Part shown: positions 33,247-42,087 of the stretch, piece by piece
How positions within the stretch are numbered: position 1 is the stretch's first letter
How the letters are laid out: every line of letters starts with the position of its first letter
Source of the DNA: Dehalococcoidia bacterium
GTDB lineage: Bacteria; Chloroflexota; Dehalococcoidia; Dehalococcoidales; UBA2162
NCBI GenBank assembly: GCA_011191975.1
Contig: DUFA01000090.1
Coordinates: forward strand, 1 to 43,023
Direction of reading: 5' to 3'
Length of the DNA stretch: 43,023 nt
Position numbers and translations under genes: made by a program
The notes under the pieces: model-generated
The model's database searches: none
Told to the model about the DNA's origin: nothing
Seen by the model: only the letters and a program-made list of their open reading frames with translations

Positions 33247-34495
33247 TTGTAGCACCTTTAACAATTGGTTTTATCAGCAGAATATTAACAAGTGCAAATA
33301 AAACGAGTCCTAGCATTAAAATAAATGCTATCGTATAGTTTCTAGTAATGTCGTATATATACCCCGAAAGTGTCATTCCAATACTGCCGCCAAGTGTACC
33401 GGAGAAGATCACGACACCGAGAAGCGAACCCTGCGATTTCGTACCGAAAAGTCCGGCGATTAACGGAGATATCAGCGTAAAAAACCCACCGTGACTGAAG
33501 CCGTATACAGCGGCGAACAGGTACAGCATCCACAACTCGTTAGCAGCCTGGAGCCAGGCCATTCCGACAACAGCTATTATAAGACAAAACACTATTGCCC
33601 GTTTGTGTCCGAGTCTATCTCCGAGAAAACCCATCACGATCCTGCCGCCCATACTGACGGCGCCATAGGTTGATACCAGGCCGGCGGCGGTTGTCTTTGG
33701 AATATCGAGACCTTCTGCATACGGAACGATATGTGTCAGGTTAGTCATTCCACAGTAGACGACTGCCATATAAAAAGCGCACACCATCCAGAGCTGTCTT
33801 GTTTTTAATGCTTCGGGGAATGACAGGCCTTCTTCATCAAGTGAGACGTAGGAATCGGTTGGTTTCTCATCACCATCCGGCAGCAGCCCCATTTCACGCG
33901 GATCCCTTCGCACGAGTTGTGAAAGCGGCACTACCGCTACGAGTACAGCAATACCAAGAAACAGGTAGGAATTACTCCATCCGTATGCACCTATCAAAAG
34001 ACTGGAAATAAAGGGAACAGTCATCATTCCCAGGCCGGTACCCACCTTCATTATGCCACTCATGGTACCGCGTTTCCTGACAAACCACCTGACCACCGTA
34101 GCCAGCGGTACTATATCTGCGGCACTAAGACCGATTCCTGCCAGAGAAAGGAAAAAATAAATCTGCCATATGGTACTTACCTGAGACATTAGCATGTAGC
34201 CGATTCCGAAAAGAATCCCGGATAACGTTAATATCAGCCTGGGTCCGAACCTGTCTGATAAAATACCAAGAAGCATCGCCGAGACACCCATCACGATGAA
34301 AGCAACAGAATTCGCGCCGGATAGAACGGCTCGAGTGCAGTTAAACTCAGTTTCCAGAGGAGTGAAGAATACGCCGAAACTATTAAAAGCTCCGTGCATT
34401 ACCACCATTACAAGAAAACAGGCGGCGACAACTACATAGCCATAGAAAAACCTGGGTTTCTTTGTAGCTCGTGAGGTAAAATTGGTATCAGACAC
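33230..34495 (-). CDS. MFS transporter, monocarboxylate/oxalate-formate antiporter type (copy 1)
   Basis: This 421-residue, twelve-helix transporter has the same landmarks as its downstream paralogue: 'KPRFFYGYVVVAACFLVMVV', 'FNCTRAVLSGANSVAF', 'GPRLILTLSGILFGIGYMLMS' and 'SAADIVPLATVVRWFVRKRG'. Substrate is not known; short-chain carboxylates are likely for the group. The start is GTG at 34495, two bases after the uvrA stop, with AGGA at the end of uvrA as ribosome site. The tight spacing puts it in the uvrA transcript, an unusual partner for a DNA repair gene. Confidence 0.9.
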   Translation of the reverse strand: MSDTNFTSRATKKPRFFYGYVVVAACFLVMVVMHGAFNSFGVFFTPLETEFNCTRAVLSGANSVAFIVMGVSAMLLGILSDRFGPRLILTLSGILFGIGYMLMSQVSTIWQIYFFLSLAGIGLSAADIVPLATVVRWFVRKRGTMSGIMKVGTGLGMMTVPFISSLLIGAYGWSNSYLFLGIAVLVAVVPLSQLVRRDPREMGLLPDGDEKPTDSYVSLDEEGLSFPEALKTRQLWMVCAFYMAVVYCGMTNLTHIVPYAEGLDIPKTTAAGLVSTYGAVSMGGRIVMGFLGDRLGHKRAIVFCLIIAVVGMAWLQAANELWMLYLFAAVYGFSHGGFFTLISPLIAGLFGTKSQGSLLGVVIFSGTLGGSIGMTLSGYIYDITRNYTIAFILMLGLVLFALVNILLIKPIVKGATNDQPG

Positions 34496-34497
34496 GG

Positions 34498-37353
34498 CTA
34501 ATCCTGTTGCCCGACAGATGCAAATTCTATACCTTTATGTAAAATACTACGCAGGTAATTACCAGTGGCAGACGCTTCAACCATGGCAATTTCTTCCGGA
34601 GTACCCGAGGTAACGATCTCTCCCCCGGCTTCACCGGCACCAGGTCCAAGGTCAATAATATGGTCGGCATTTTTCATTACGTCCAGGTGATGTTCAATAA
34701 CGACCACCGTATTTCCGGCGTCAACCAGCCTTTGCAGCACCCTGAGCAGAGCCGCCACGTCATCGAAGGATAATCCTGTTGTCGGCTCATCCAGGATATA
34801 GAGGGTTTTACCGGTCGACCTCTTGGATAATTCCGTAGCCAGCTTCACTCTCTGGGCTTCTCCACCGGACAGTGTCGTAGCTGGTTGTCCCATCCGGATA
34901 TACCCAAGACCAACATCCTTGATCGTTGATAATTTGTTCTTTATCTTCGGGAAGTTTTCAAAGAACTCTAGAGCCTGATCCACGGTCATATTCAGGACTT
35001 CAGCGATATTCCTGCCTCTAAACTTGATTTCGAGGGCTTCGCGGTTATATCTTTTTCCTTCACATACTTCACAAGGTACAGTCACATCCGGCAGGAATTG
35101 CATCTCTATCTGGATATATCCGTCACCGCCGCAGGCTTCGCAGCGTCCGCCCTTTACGTTAAAAGAGAATCTTCCCGGAGCGTAACCTCTCACCCGGGCT
35201 TCCGGGACAGTGGCGAACAGTTCACGGATAGGAGTAAAGGTGCCGGTATAAGTTGCCGGATTGCTTCTCGGAGTACGCCCGATAGGCGACTGGTCTATAT
35301 CCACAACTTTATCTATATACTCGATCCCGGTTATTTCATCATGATCGCCAGGCAGGTCTCTCGAGCGGTAGAGTGTGTGTGAAAGCTTTTTATAAAGGAT
35401 TTCATTAATAAGGCTGCTTTTACCGCTTCCCGAAACTCCCGATACACAAACGAATTTACCAAGTGGGATACTGACATCGATATTCTTCAGGTTATTTTCT
35501 CGGGCGCCCTTTATCACAATTTCCTCACCGGATCCAGGACGGCGTTTTTTCGGGGTCGGGATCTTCTTTCGGCCGCTGAGGTATTGTCCCGTAATCGATT
35601 CCTTCTCTTTCATGATATCTTCGATGGTCCCCTCAGCGACGATTTCCCCACCGCGTTCACCTGCTCCGGGTCCGATATCGATGATATGGTCGGCCGCTCT
35701 CATCATCGCTTCATCATGCTCGACTATCAATACCGTATTACCAAGATTTCTTAAGCTTAAAAGAGTCTGGATAAGGCGTGAACCATCTACCGGATGCAGG
35801 CCTATTGTCGGCTCGTCACAGATATAAAGAACACCCATCAGCCCACTGCCTATTTGCGTTGCCAGACGTATACGCTGGGCTTCACCACCGCTTAAGGTAG
35901 CAGTCGGACGATCCAGAGTAAGGTAGTCCAGGCCGACGTTCTGAAGAAATCCCAGGCGTGATCTGATCTCTTTCAACACTTGGTAAGCAATGATAGACTC
36001 ACGTTCGGTCAGTACGGATTTAGGGATCTTGTCAATCCATTCCAGCAATCGACTTACCGACAGTGCGCTCACATCCATAATATTCATATTGTCGATGGTA
36101 ACTGCCAGCGATTCTGGTTTGAGTCGTTTACCTCCGCAGGCAGCACATTCCCTGAGGACCATGTACCGTTCAATACCCATCCTGGAGTAATCGGATGAAG
36201 TATCGCGGTAAAGTCTTTCAAGACGCGGAATTACTCCCTCCATTCCGGTATTGAATTCTCTCCGACGCCCAAAGCGAAAACTTTTTCGGCGCGGCTGCCT
36301 GTTCGCGCCATACAGGATCAGGGCTACATGTTCTTTGGTGAGATCTTTGACCGGTGTATCGAGTGAAAATCCTGCACTTCGAGCGATATTTTCAAGGTGA
36401 TAATAGTACCAGGTATGGCTGCGGTACGGGTGAATGGCTCCTTCCGCTATCGAGAGTTTGTGATCCGGGATTATCAGGTCAGGATCGATCTCCTGTTTGT
36501 ATCCCAAGCCGGTGCAGACCGGGCAGGCTCCGTGGGGATTGTTGAAACTGAAATTCCTAGGGGCTATTTCCCCGAAACTGAGCCCGCAGTACACACAGGC
36601 AAAATGCTCTGAAAAAAGAATTTCCTCGCCATCTATGATAGATACCAGCACGACGCCGTTTCCCAGCTTCAAGGCAGTCTCGACTGAATCGGCAATACGT
36701 ATCTGGCTGTCACTTTGACCAATAACCAACCTGTCCACTACAGCTTCTATAGAATGTGTTTTATATTTGTCCAGGTCAAATTCATCCGAGAGGTCGTGAA
36801 TTCCACCGTCAACTCTCACCCTGGCATAACCTGACTTACGCAGGTCTTCGAAGATAAACGAATATTCACCTTTTCGATCGGTTACGAGAGGTGCCATTAT
36901 CATGATCCGGCTGCCTTCTTCTATACGTTGAATAGAGTCGACTATCTGCTGTACTGTTTGGCTTGCGATTTCTCTACCGCACTGGGGACAATGAGGATGA
37001 CCAACACGAGCAAATAGAAGACGAAGATGATCGTACGTCTCAGTTATGGTTCCCATCGTGGAACGGGGATTCTTGCTGGGGCCTTTCTGGTCGATGGATA
37101 TCGCCGGGCTGAGACCTTCTATATAATCTACATCTGGTTTTTCCATCCTGCCAAGGAACTGTCGGGCATAAGCTGAAAGCGATTCGACATAACGTCGCTG
37201 TCCCTCAGCGTAAATGGTATCGAATGCCAGGGAACTTTTCCCTGAGCCGGAGACGCCGGTAATGACCACCAGCTTATCGCGTGGAATGACAACATCGATA
37301 TTCTTGAGATTGTGTTCACGGGCTCCTTTGACAACGATAGAATCGAGAGGCAT
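34498..37353 (-). CDS. uvrA: UvrABC system protein A
   Basis: This 951-residue damage-recognition ATPase of nucleotide excision repair has two ABC modules. The first has Walker [10 protein letters not shown] at 33-41 and signature '[19 protein letters not shown]'. The second has '[15 protein letters not shown]' near 650 and '[19 protein letters not shown]' near 840. Zinc motifs CPQC, CVYC/CPVC and CEAC/CEVC are present. I chose ATG at 37353 ([16 protein letters not shown], with AAAGGATG upstream) over an in-frame ATG-like start at 37404, since family proteins begin at this point. uvrB and uvrC are not in the window. It heads an operon with two MFS transporters and an HD protein. Confidence 0.97.
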   Translation of the reverse strand: MPLDSIVVKGAREHNLKNIDVVIPRDKLVVITGVSGSGKSSLAFDTIYAEGQRRYVESLSAYARQFLGRMEKPDVDYIEGLSPAISIDQKGPSKNPRSTMGTITETYDHLRLLFARVGHPHCPQCGREIASQTVQQIVDSIQRIEEGSRIMIMAPLVTDRKGEYSFIFEDLRKSGYARVRVDGGIHDLSDEFDLDKYKTHSIEAVVDRLVIGQSDSQIRIADSVETALKLGNGVVLVSIIDGEEILFSEHFACVYCGLSFGEIAPRNFSFNNPHGACPVCTGLGYKQEIDPDLIIPDHKLSIAEGAIHPYRSHTWYYYHLENIARSAGFSLDTPVKDLTKEHVALILYGANRQPRRKSFRFGRRREFNTGMEGVIPRLERLYRDTSSDYSRMGIERYMVLRECAACGGKRLKPESLAVTIDNMNIMDVSALSVSRLLEWIDKIPKSVLTERESIIAYQVLKEIRSRLGFLQNVGLDYLTLDRPTATLSGGEAQRIRLATQIGSGLMGVLYICDEPTIGLHPVDGSRLIQTLLSLRNLGNTVLIVEHDEAMMRAADHIIDIGPGAGERGGEIVAEGTIEDIMKEKESITGQYLSGRKKIPTPKKRRPGSGEEIVIKGARENNLKNIDVSIPLGKFVCVSGVSGSGKSSLINEILYKKLSHTLYRSRDLPGDHDEITGIEYIDKVVDIDQSPIGRTPRSNPATYTGTFTPIRELFATVPEARVRGYAPGRFSFNVKGGRCEACGGDGYIQIEMQFLPDVTVPCEVCEGKRYNREALEIKFRGRNIAEVLNMTVDQALEFFENFPKIKNKLSTIKDVGLGYIRMGQPATTLSGGEAQRVKLATELSKRSTGKTLYILDEPTTGLSFDDVAALLRVLQRLVDAGNTVVVIEHHLDVMKNADHIIDLGPGAGEAGGEIVTSGTPEEIAMVEASATGNYLRSILHKGIEFASVGQQD

Positions 37354-37418
37354 CAGAACATCCTTTCTAAAAATCATTTTAACACCTGCCGAAAAAGCAC
37401 TCAAGCAAATTTTATTAA

Positions 37419-37449
37419 TTTATTTTTAGCTATGTTTATTTTTAGCTAT
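37419..37449 (+). repeat. Two tandem 15-base repeats before the DUF2339 promoter
   Basis: TTTATTTTTAGCTAT occurs at 37419-37433 and again at 37435-37449, a 16-base period. The second copy runs into the -35 hexamer. An AT-rich UP element or regulator site is possible. The region is the divergent gap between uvrA and the DUF2339 gene. Confidence 0.6.
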
Positions 37450-37477
37450 TGACAAACCTGTTTAAAGCGCATAAACT
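37449..37477 (+). promoter_or_regulatory. Promoter TTGACA-17-TAAACT of the DUF2339 gene
   Basis: A perfect -35 (37449-37454), optimal 17-base spacer and TAAACT (37472-37477) lie 35 bases before the ATG at 37513. The same two hexamers with the same spacer recur before the small HNH-like gene (40313-40341). Confidence 0.65.
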
Positions 37478-37512
37478 CATTTAACATTCGGTTCGTACAG
37501 GAAAAAAACACA

Positions 37513-40260
37513 ATGATATGCAGAAATTGTGGACTGGAAACACCAGTTGAAGGCAGTTACTGCATTCACTGCGGCTCATCTCTTATTGATACGGCGCGGA
37601 ACTCAGCCTCTGATAATTCCACTCAGGAAAACGATATCAATGTATTACAACGTGAGATCCGGCGTTTACGACTTCTCATAAGTAATCTGAATGGCCGGCT
37701 GTCATCAATTGAGCGTGAACACGGCATCTTACCGGTGGACTTTGAACCTGTTGAGCCTGACATTACAGAAGAGAAAGGAATTCTTGAAACTCTGGAACAA
37801 GAACCGGAAGTTCATGAAGCAATTGTTGAAGAACAAATTGAAAAGCCAGTGCCTGTCGTTGAAACCTGGATTAGTCCAGTGGAGGAGACAACTGCTGCTT
37901 CCACACCTGCGATTAAAAAGGAGCCGTCTGCAATACAGCGTGAATGGGAACAGATGCTGGGTGGTAACTGGCTTGCCAGGATTGGGGTATTTACCCTCAT
38001 TATAGGCGCGGCGTTTTTCCTTAAATTCGCTTTTGATAATAACTGGCTAGGTCCTCTCGGTAGAGTAATTCTAGGTATCGTAGTAGGTTTTCTCCTACTT
38101 GGCGGCGGACACTTATGGAGAAGAAAATACCCGACCTTTGCCCAGGCAATCAGTGGTGGTGGTATAGCGTTGCTTTATCTCTCGGTTTTTGCTGCGTATG
38201 CATTTTTCGGTTTAATCAGCTTGATTCCCGCGATTGTACTATTATTTTGTATTAGTGCACTTTCAGCTCTAATTGCTTTGAAATATGATTCAATGGCACT
38301 TGCAATACTTGGTATTATAGGTGCTTTTACAGCTCCGCTTATCCTGGCAGTCACCTCGAGACCAGGATCAGGAACATATGATCCTGCGATCAGTATCTGG
38401 CTGCTGGTATACGTCTTTATAGTGGATATAGGTGTACTGTATCTATCAACATTCCGTAACTGGAAATGGTTCAATATACTGGCCTTCGCTGGTTCCGTAT
38501 TAATCTACGGAGTGTGGTATTTCCGGTTTGGTGATGACGTTAGTCTGTTGATATCTCAGGGCAGTCTTACAGTAATATTTCTTATTTTCGTTGGCGTTAC
38601 AACTTTCTATCACGTACTGTGGCGAAGGATGCCGGACTCGCTGGACTATATGCTTATGGTCGCTAATGCTACTGGTTATTATTGCATGAGTTTCGGACTA
38701 CTTGGCGATAATTACAGAGTATGGCTTGGAGGATTTACTTTTTTACTTGCTCTGTTTTACGGTGGACTGGCATATTTACTGAAACGAAAGAATCTGGCAG
38801 ACTCAAGACTTCCCGTCTTCGCTCTGGGAATAGCCTTGTTGTTATTTACTATTGCTATCCCTGTTCAGATTGGTGACAGAGCATGGACGACGATTGCGTG
38901 GGGTGCCCAGGCATCCGTTCTTATGTGGATTTCTCTGAAAACTGGATTACCCAGACTCAGGATTAGTGGATACCTGGTATATATTGCTGCGTTCGTCCGC
39001 CTGATGTTTTTCGATACCGATCTTCCTACCCGGGCATATACACCAATATTAAACGAACGATTCCTCGCTTTTATTATAACGATAGCCTTATTATACATAA
39101 CAGGTGTAATCCTCTGGCGTCGAGATGACCAACTAACGGAATATGAGCATTCCACAATATTTAATTTCCGGTTTTTCCTGGTTGCTGCAAACCTATTTTC
39201 TCTCTGGATTATCGTTGCTGAAGTTATTTCATACCTCAATGCTACTGTATCGCCAGGTGAAGAATGGCAGATCGCACTACTAATTCCACTAGCGGGAGTG
39301 ACCATCCTGAATCAGGTTATCTGGCGGCGATCCCAGGGATACACTGACTTCGTATTGTTGCTTATCGATGCAATAGCATTTTATATCGTCAGCGGAATAT
39401 TTGGTGTAGCTATGAACGCGTGGGCTGGATTGTCGTTCTTTATTATCGCTATGTTTTTCGGTTTGCTAGCTTATATATTAAGACGTCAGAGCGAGAAAGA
39501 ATCTGCTTCATTCATGCTGGTTATAGGCATCGCTTTACTGTCGGTAAATGTTGCTATCCCCGCCCAGTTGGGTGATATGGCATGGACCACCGTAATCTGG
39601 TCTGCAGAAGGTGCATTGCTGGTATGGTTGTCTTTCAGGTTCAAATTCCCTTTGTACCGCTATTTCGGGTATATTGTGTTTTTCGCAGTGATTGCCAGGC
39701 TGTTGATATGGGACAGCCATGTGATGATAAATACGTTTGTTCCGTTTGCGAATGACAGATTCCTTGCTTATTCTGTTAGCATAGTGACTTTCTTTCTTAC
39801 AGCCTTCATTGTACATAGATACTATGAATTGTTGCCAGAGAATGAAAAAGCCCCGTTTAGTGTATATCCGGTTTTCCTTGTAATAGCGAATGTATTAGTT
39901 TTAGTGATACTGAGTATGGAAATCTGGGGTTATTTTTCCAGGGAGATTTATGATACTCGCATAATGGAAAACATCAAAAATATCAAGAGTGTTCGTAATC
40001 TATCTCTTACAGCTTTATGGGCTATCTATTCAATAATACTCCTAGTATTGGGTATTACTCGCCGCTCCCGATATATGAGATTGGCCGGCCTTGGATTATT
40101 TACCATACCGATCATTAAAGTATATGTCTATGATGTTTTTGCCCTTGAACAGGTATACCGCATATTCGCCTTTGTCGGTCTGGGAATCCTTTTAGTCGTC
40201 AGCGGCTACCTCTATAATCGTTATAAAGAAGCTATAAAGGACTTCATCACAGAAAAATAG
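37513..40260 (+). CDS. DUF2339 multi-spanning membrane protein with zinc ribbon
   Basis: This is a 915-residue protein. An N-terminal zinc ribbon has Cys3, Cys6, Cys17 and Cys20. A short coiled coil ('DINVLQREIRRLRLLISNLNG') and an acidic linker to about residue 140 come next. DUF2339 follows: 'GGNWLARIGVFTLIIGAAFFLKF', then more than twenty hydrophobic segments. Residues of about 369-602 and 603-830 are an internal duplication, each copy carrying an 'IPxQxGDxAWTT' loop. The family is found in many bacteria, but its function is not established. There is no conventional ribosome site immediately before the ATG (AGGAAAAAAACACA). It is monocistronic, divergent from uvrA, with a strong-looking promoter. 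Confidence 0.88.
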   Translation: MICRNCGLETPVEGSYCIHCGSSLIDTARNSASDNSTQENDINVLQREIRRLRLLISNLNGRLSSIEREHGILPVDFEPVEPDITEEKGILETLEQEPEVHEAIVEEQIEKPVPVVETWISPVEETTAASTPAIKKEPSAIQREWEQMLGGNWLARIGVFTLIIGAAFFLKFAFDNNWLGPLGRVILGIVVGFLLLGGGHLWRRKYPTFAQAISGGGIALLYLSVFAAYAFFGLISLIPAIVLLFCISALSALIALKYDSMALAILGIIGAFTAPLILAVTSRPGSGTYDPAISIWLLVYVFIVDIGVLYLSTFRNWKWFNILAFAGSVLIYGVWYFRFGDDVSLLISQGSLTVIFLIFVGVTTFYHVLWRRMPDSLDYMLMVANATGYYCMSFGLLGDNYRVWLGGFTFLLALFYGGLAYLLKRKNLADSRLPVFALGIALLLFTIAIPVQIGDRAWTTIAWGAQASVLMWISLKTGLPRLRISGYLVYIAAFVRLMFFDTDLPTRAYTPILNERFLAFIITIALLYITGVILWRRDDQLTEYEHSTIFNFRFFLVAANLFSLWIIVAEVISYLNATVSPGEEWQIALLIPLAGVTILNQVIWRRSQGYTDFVLLLIDAIAFYIVSGIFGVAMNAWAGLSFFIIAMFFGLLAYILRRQSEKESASFMLVIGIALLSVNVAIPAQLGDMAWTTVIWSAEGALLVWLSFRFKFPLYRYFGYIVFFAVIARLLIWDSHVMINTFVPFANDRFLAYSVSIVTFFLTAFIVHRYYELLPENEKAPFSVYPVFLVIANVLVLVILSMEIWGYFSREIYDTRIMENIKNIKSVRNLSLTALWAIYSIILLVLGITRRSRYMRLAGLGLFTIPIIKVYVYDVFALEQVYRIFAFVGLGILLVVSGYLYNRYKEAIKDFITEK
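38617..39825 (+). repeat. Internal duplication within the DUF2339 gene
   Basis: Translated copy 1 (from 38617) and copy 2 (from 39319) align by eye at LWRRxxxxxDY, 'FYGGLAYLLKR' against 'FFGLLAYILRR', 'IAIPVQIGDRAWTTIAW' against 'VAIPAQLGDMAWTTVIW', and NERFLAF against NDRFLAY. The unit is about 234 residues. The nucleotide copies are diverged, so the duplication is old. Confidence 0.75.
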
Positions 40261-40312
40261 CCATTCTTTTCTGAAATTCATTGTGTTTGTCAGGTTTCTT
40301 TGATATTCACTA

Positions 40313-40341
40313 TTGACAAAATGGAATTAAGAAACTAAACT
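40313..40341 (+). promoter_or_regulatory. Promoter TTGACA-17-TAAACT before the HNH-like gene
   Basis: A perfect -35 (40313-40318), 17-base spacer and TAAACT (40336-40341) sit in the 148-base gap after the DUF2339 gene, leaving a leader of about 60 bases. Both hexamers and the spacer length equal those of the DUF2339 promoter. Confidence 0.65.
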
Positions 40342-40408
40342 CTAGTCCTTACACTCTTTAACAACTTGCCCGATCTTGTGAATCACCCGGAGTTCGGAGA
40401 ACGGGAAT

Positions 40409-40714
40409 ATGGCAAGAATACAAAGTCTGGCCTGTCAGTTATGCGGGAGTGAGGTGGATTCTCGATCCATTGAAAAGCACTATGTTGTACCTAAAGAAGT
40501 TATGGAACAGGCGCGAATGCGCAGAGCAAAAATAGTCAGGTTGTGCCCGAAGTGTAATGCGGAATTACGCAATTGGTACAACGCCAAGGTTGCCACAACA
40601 ACTTATGATACCCAGATCAAGCAGTTCCGACAAAAGTTACCGGCAGAAATGGTGAAAGAATACGAAGGCGCTTATTCCAGGTTTGCCAGGTATAAAAAGT
40701 CCCAGCTTATCTGA
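40409..40714 (+). CDS. Small zinc-finger protein resembling a degenerate HNH domain
   Basis: This 101-residue basic protein has Cys9-x2-Cys12, then 'KHYVVPKEV' (His24) and LCPKCN with Cys46, Cys49 and Asn50. The order CxxC...H-x-VP...CxxCN resembles the beta-beta-alpha metal fold of HNH nucleases. The usual second His is Tyr and the last His is Asn, so nuclease activity is doubtful. A charged helical tail follows ('TYDTQIKQFRQKLPAEMV'). It may bind nucleic acid. The start ATG has GGGAA and GGAG upstream. It has its own promoter and a terminator after it, so it is a separate small transcript. Confidence 0.75.
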   Translation: MARIQSLACQLCGSEVDSRSIEKHYVVPKEVMEQARMRRAKIVRLCPKCNAELRNWYNAKVATTTYDTQIKQFRQKLPAEMVKEYEGAYSRFARYKKSQLI

Positions 40715-40742
40715 GATATGGACAGATGTGAATAGAGTAGCG

Positions 40743-40790
40743 AGAGACACCACGCAAGAATCTCAAATATCTACGGTGTCTCTTTATTTT
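40743..40790 (+). terminator. Rho-independent-type terminator after the HNH-like gene
   Basis: AGAGACACC (40743-40751) pairs perfectly with GGTGTCTCT (40775-40783), giving a 9-base-pair stem with a 23-base loop, followed by TTATTTT. The loop is long, but the stem and the T-rich tail are clear. It separates the small gene from the SagB-type gene. Confidence 0.65.
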
Positions 40791-40813
40791 AGTATTATTT
40801 TCCATTATCATGA

Positions 40814-41563
40814 ATGAACAAACAGAAACAGTGTGTATTTGATATGGATAGCTGGCAATTACGAATATGTGTACTAGTTTTTTACACTCTTATGCTGTTG
40901 ACTTGCCCCGGATGTGGTAATTCGGATGGCAAAGCAGCGAATGAACTGGCGATGGATAGTTCGGAAATCATAAGGTTGCCTGAACCACGATACGAAAGTG
41001 AAATATCCCTTGAAGAGAGTCTGCTTTATAGGCGTTCAATCCGGAGTTACAGTAATGAGTCCCTAACACTGCAGGAAGTATCTCAGTTACTCTGGGCTGC
41101 ACAGGGTATAACCGACGACGCCGGTCATCGAACGGCGCCGTCTGCTGTAGCATTATATCCTTTGAGTATCTATGTAGTTGCCGGGAATGTTCCGGAAATT
41201 ATGGCTGGGGTATATATTTATAAACCTGAAGGAAACACCATAGAGCGTATTATTGACCGAGATGTCAGGAATGAACTGGCGGACGCCGCCATGGGACAAG
41301 CTTCTGTCCGCCAGGGCGCGGCATCGTTCGTCGTTACCGTTGATTACGGGAAAATGACAGCAAGGTTCGGAGACAAGGGAGAAAGATTCGGCACTCTCGA
41401 AGCAGGTCATGCCGCCCAGAACTTGTGCCTTCAGGCAACTGCTCTCGATCTTGGTCTTGTCACTGCCGGTGCTATTTATGACGACCAGGTGGCAAACGTT
41501 TTAGATCTACCTCAAAATCTGACTCCCCTGTATGTTATTCCAGTTGGCAGAAAGATAAAATAA
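40814..41563 (+). CDS. SagB-type nitroreductase-like oxidase, probably membrane-anchored or exported
   Basis: This is a 249-residue protein. An N-terminal hydrophobic segment ('ICVLVFYTLMLLTCPGC', about 19-35) ends in Cys and looks like a signal or lipoprotein peptide, though the lipobox is atypical. From residue 65 the SagB/ThcOx-type nitroreductase domain starts with 'LEESLLYRRSIRSYSNESLTLQEVSQLLWAAQG'. It contains 'RTAPSAVALYPLSIYVV' and ends 'GHAAQNLCLQATALDLGLVTAGAI', the flavin-site pattern. SagB-like enzymes bind FMN; in toxin clusters they oxidise azolines, but stand-alone copies like this are common and unassigned. No peptide precursor or cyclodehydratase is nearby. The start is uncertain: ATG at 40814 or 40844, neither with a clear ribosome site. 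Confidence 0.82.
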   Translation: MNKQKQCVFDMDSWQLRICVLVFYTLMLLTCPGCGNSDGKAANELAMDSSEIIRLPEPRYESEISLEESLLYRRSIRSYSNESLTLQEVSQLLWAAQGITDDAGHRTAPSAVALYPLSIYVVAGNVPEIMAGVYIYKPEGNTIERIIDRDVRNELADAAMGQASVRQGAASFVVTVDYGKMTARFGDKGERFGTLEAGHAAQNLCLQATALDLGLVTAGAIYDDQVANVLDLPQNLTPLYVIPVGRKIK

Positions 41564-41609
41564 TTATGTAAAATAAATACCAGATACCTCTTGAAAAGGA
41601 GTGACTGAT

Positions 41610-42083
41610 ATGAATGGCGAAGGAGTTCTGAACTTCTCAGACTTGTGGCTGTGGCTGATATTTGTTGGTGCCGGTCTGTTTTTCATCCTGCTTGAATTAC
41701 TTTTAGGCATCGATACCGGGCTGGATATGGTCTTTGTAGGAACAGCGTTTCTTATTGGTGGACTCATATCCTGGCCGTTTAAACTCTGGGGAGTGACGGT
41801 TATTATTACCGCTGTAATATGTATTCTGTACGTTTTTCTCGGGAGGAAATACGTTCACAAGTGGACTGCGGTAGAGCTTGAGAAAACGAATATCGATGCT
41901 GTTATCGGTAGCACTGGAATTGTATTAACGGATATCAAACAGCGTAATGTAGGACGCGTTAAAGTGAGAAACGAGAACTGGAGGGCAAAAGCAGATGAAG
42001 ATAATCCCGAAGGTCATGAGATAGTGGTTACCGGTGTAGCCGGAGCGACGTTAACCGTTAAGAAATACGAAGGAGGAGAATAA
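41610..42083 (+). CDS. NfeD-like membrane protein
   Basis: This protein of about 157 residues has a membrane segment near 11-28 ('LWLWLIFVGAGLFFILLELLLG'), two more to about residue 80, and a C-terminal OB-fold ('AVIGSTGIVLTDIKQRNVGRVKVRNENW', 'IVVTGVAGATLTVKKYEGGE'). Short NfeD proteins work with SPFH proteins in membrane microdomains and quality control. The ATG at 41610 was chosen over GTG at 41601, because AAAGGAG (41595-41601) then lies eight bases away. The SPFH gene follows after 4 bases, which is the standard pair. Confidence 0.9.
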   Translation: MNGEGVLNFSDLWLWLIFVGAGLFFILLELLLGIDTGLDMVFVGTAFLIGGLISWPFKLWGVTVIITAVICILYVFLGRKYVHKWTAVELEKTNIDAVIGSTGIVLTDIKQRNVGRVKVRNENWRAKADEDNPEGHEIVVTGVAGATLTVKKYEGGE

Positions 42084-42087
42084 TATT

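Noticed and set aside
37354-37404. N-terminal extension of UvrA by 17 residues
   Set aside because: UvrA proteins begin near '[14 protein letters not shown]'; ATG at 37353 has a good ribosome site.
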